Shown here in pieces: positions 61,900 to 64,000 of a stretch of 64,000 nt of DNA. This DNA is from Anisakis pegreffii (taxonomy: Eukaryota > Nematoda > Chromadorea > Rhabditida > Anisakidae): contig JAPYMA010002197.1 in the NCBI GenBank assembly GCA_035041965.1, positions 1 to 64,000 on the forward strand. Reading direction: 5' to 3'. The position numbers and the translations under genes are program-made. Numbering within the stretch: position 1 is the first letter of the stretch; each line of letters starts with the position of its first letter. The notes under the pieces are model-generated. The model was not told the DNA's origin. It made no database searches and worked only from the letters and a program-made list of their open reading frames with translations.

Positions 61900-63331
61900 T
61901 GCAAAGAAGAGGAATGTGTTCCGAGTAGGATGTCATTATGTCAAGAAATTTTGCGAAACCAAACAATTCAATGCTGCGGACTGCGTCCATCCGAGATGAT
62001 CTCGAATTAACAAATATGAATAGAAAACGCTCGTTAAGGGAAAACTGATCAGCTGAAAGCAAGACTATGCGCGATTGAATCTGCACTCATTGCTTCATCT
62101 CAAAATAAGGCTCGAATATGCTACAATCATGAATACAATGAAAAAGTTGAATTCAACGAGAAAATTTATTGATGGTGACTAGTGAGAGCGTGCAACTGAT
62201 TCATATCTGTTCAAACTCGCACTATTCTTTAATTGCTCATGGGGGAATCTTCACTGAGCGATCCACTGAGTGCTTGAATCCCGTCTGATACTACAAAATC
62301 ATTAGAATAATAGTAGAGGACAGCAAATATAATATAAGAGTGTCAAATTGTAGGGTAATTATTCGCTGGGATAACGTGTAGAGTTGAAATGAGTTTTATT
62401 TTTTACGACAATTCATCGAGCAGTACGACTCTAACTGCAACGGAATGAGTTAATTAAAACAATGTGCTATTGCTTAGTCAAGGATATGGTGGATGTCGAA
62501 TGTTGTTATGGTCGATGTAATGGCACAATCCGAATGTCGTTACATTCAATACTGCAGTCAATTTATTTTGGTCATGCTTGAATGTTTCTTTTCATTTACG
62601 CGCTTCATTCGCGCTGCTGAAAATCGCCGAGCGAGTCACGTTTTATCGCTCATCTCATGACTGACAACACTATAATCATGTGATGAAACAAATCCGAGCA
62701 TTTCATTCGAATTTTTCAATGCTCTTCTATAGGCACGAACAAGCGATGCAAGCGAAAGATCTTAGTTAATGCCCTTGGATGCAGCTAAATTCGGTGACGA
62801 GCATTCTTTCCAGTCGGAACATCAATCGTATTCTATGTCAGACAGGCCAAAAAAAAGCATCCATTGTACACAGAAGACATTCTTATTCTTTTTTAAATCA
62901 AATCCTCGACCAAATCTATTCAATTCATTTCATTCATCAATCACATTCTCGAGTGGAACAATTGAATGTTCGCGACTGACTGCATTCTGACGCTTCTGAA
63001 ATCACTGCATGATGGAATCGAGGACGTACTCGAATGCAGAGCAATTTGTTTCGAGTTGAGCCTACTCGAACGAAACTTTTTAAAGTTTTCATCAAAGTAA
63101 TCTTCTCAACTATGCACCCTATGTGTAGGAGGTAGCTTACACGAGAAAAAGCTCCTATGAGAACCCCAATCCCCAATAGAATTCTTTCAAAACTGATCTC
63201 AGCCTTCCAAAATTTGCTCTCCTAATTGATCATCACTGTTAAAATGCCCCACTACTCAAGAAGTTCGCGAGATATAAAATTGATTTTCCAACAAATAAAA
63301 CGTCAAATATGCTCTCAAATCTCACTGTAAC
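61900..63331. other. No supported gene
   Basis: An ATG-led frame at 62769 (MPLDAAKFGDEHSFQSEH) looks mildly coding but has no supported splice partner. A CTATGAGAACCCC word near 63155 resembles the hAT-like right end without a partner. Confidence 0.4.
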
Positions 63332-64000
63332 ATGCAAACCTTTCCCGAACTGGATACCTTACGGTTCAGATTACGATAGAAACCTGTTTTTTTCTTAAAA
63401 CTTTTTTCAGCTCCATGTTTTCAATCAATGAAAATGAACGCTCAATTGAAATAGCAGACAGGTTCAGCACACAAACTGATTGCATACAGGCGAGTGATGA
63501 CGTTGAGGACGATTACCTAATCAAATTGGTTCTCTTTGAGGCGCAGGTTTCATTTTATTCGCCGTGCTTTGCTCATAAACCAGTGCATATCTAACACACA
63601 TATGTAGCAAATCTGGAGATATTTCTGATCACTGAACCAAATTTGTTGACACTTTCATTGTTTTCTTGCTAAACTGCGAAGGTTTCTATTCAAAAGTGTA
63701 GAAGCACTTTTGAATATAAATCATCCTTAGGAGCAGCATTCAACCAGGCATAAAAGTCCTGAAAAAGACGTCTAATTCAAACGAGAACAAAGACACTTTC
63801 ATGAGTCTTTTTCCGGATGATTTTTCCCACATACTAACATTTCCTGATCTGATATCAACCCTACGATTAACTATTGAACAAATGACAACAACATGGCGAT
63901 TTTTCTGTCCAACCGTGGTTTTCATCATCAAAAAACGACGAAACAATAAAGAAATTGCATTGATACCAACACGCTCAAGCTGTTTTGTTGAAATGCAGAA
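63332..64000 (+). CDS. 5' part of an unrecognised gene, runs off the window
   Basis: Exon 1 (63332-63363) starts MQTFPELDTL and ends with two bases before GTTCAG. A 47-base intron of typical short nematode size ends TTTTTTCAG. Exon 2 (63411-63546) continues in phase: SMFSINENERSIEIADRF, STQTDCIQASDDVEDDY, LIKLVLFEAQ, then GTTTCA. A third frame from about 63733, after the acceptor CATCCTTAG, stays open to the window end for about 89 codons (FMSLFPDDFSHILTFPDL, TWRFFCPTVVFIIKKRR). Joining it in phase needs a donor CC-GTGCTT about 24 bases further on. I recognise no domain; the start and the exon 3 junction are tentative. Confidence 0.45.

Noticed and set aside
1..64000. CRISPR arrays, operons and bacterial-type signals
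   Set aside because: The window is eukaryotic with spliced genes; the repeats seen are satellites, simple repeats and transposon copies.

Overview
This is eukaryotic DNA from a nematode. The evidence is an AT-rich background, introns ending in TTTCAG-type acceptors, a complete major sperm protein (MSP) domain gene and a nematode-type pepsin-inhibitor-3-like gene. The large introns and scattered repeats suit a parasitic nematode such as an ascaridoid, but that placement is inference. I rebuilt all genes by eye from reading frames, splice sites and phase bookkeeping. Most long open frames on either strand are shadows.

Layout, left to right. 1-3128: no supported gene. 3129-5955 (+): secreted pepsin-inhibitor-3-like protein in 4 exons; its large second exon carries one in-frame stop and two compensating frame changes. 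7165-16009 (-): alpha/beta-dystrobrevin orthologue (dyb-1 type) in 13 exons, complete from ATG to stop, with the EF-hand-like region, ZZ zinc finger and coiled coils; one exon junction is one base out of phase. 16010-25428: no recognised gene, but a GC-richer block near 18 kb and an orphan 3' exon candidate at 24.6 kb. 25429-26933 (-): small MSP-domain protein in 3 exons. 28686-55156 (-): unc-13 (Munc13) orthologue in 25 exons with C1, C2B, MUN and C2C domains and a basic N-terminal exon resembling a short-isoform start; one exon has a 1-base frameshift in a C run. 55157-63331: no recognised gene, with a 404-bp-period satellite at 58.5-59.5 kb. 63332-64000 (+): 5' end of an unrecognised gene running off the window.

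Mobile DNA. A non-autonomous, hAT-like (CAGTGGTTCTC-type ends) element family is present in at least five copies: four of about 730-820 bp in introns of dystrobrevin, the MSP gene and unc-13 (two), and a 207-bp miniature at 61.7 kb. A 122-bp miniature sits at the end of one long copy. A tRNA-like sequence lies in a unc-13 intron.

Function. UNC-13 primes synaptic vesicles and dystrobrevin belongs to the dystrophin complex of muscle and neurons, so both are neuromuscular proteins. The MSP-domain gene is probably sperm-related. Nothing suggests the genes form one pathway. The coding breaks in three genes, two of them normally essential or conserved, suggest sequence or assembly errors as the first explanation.
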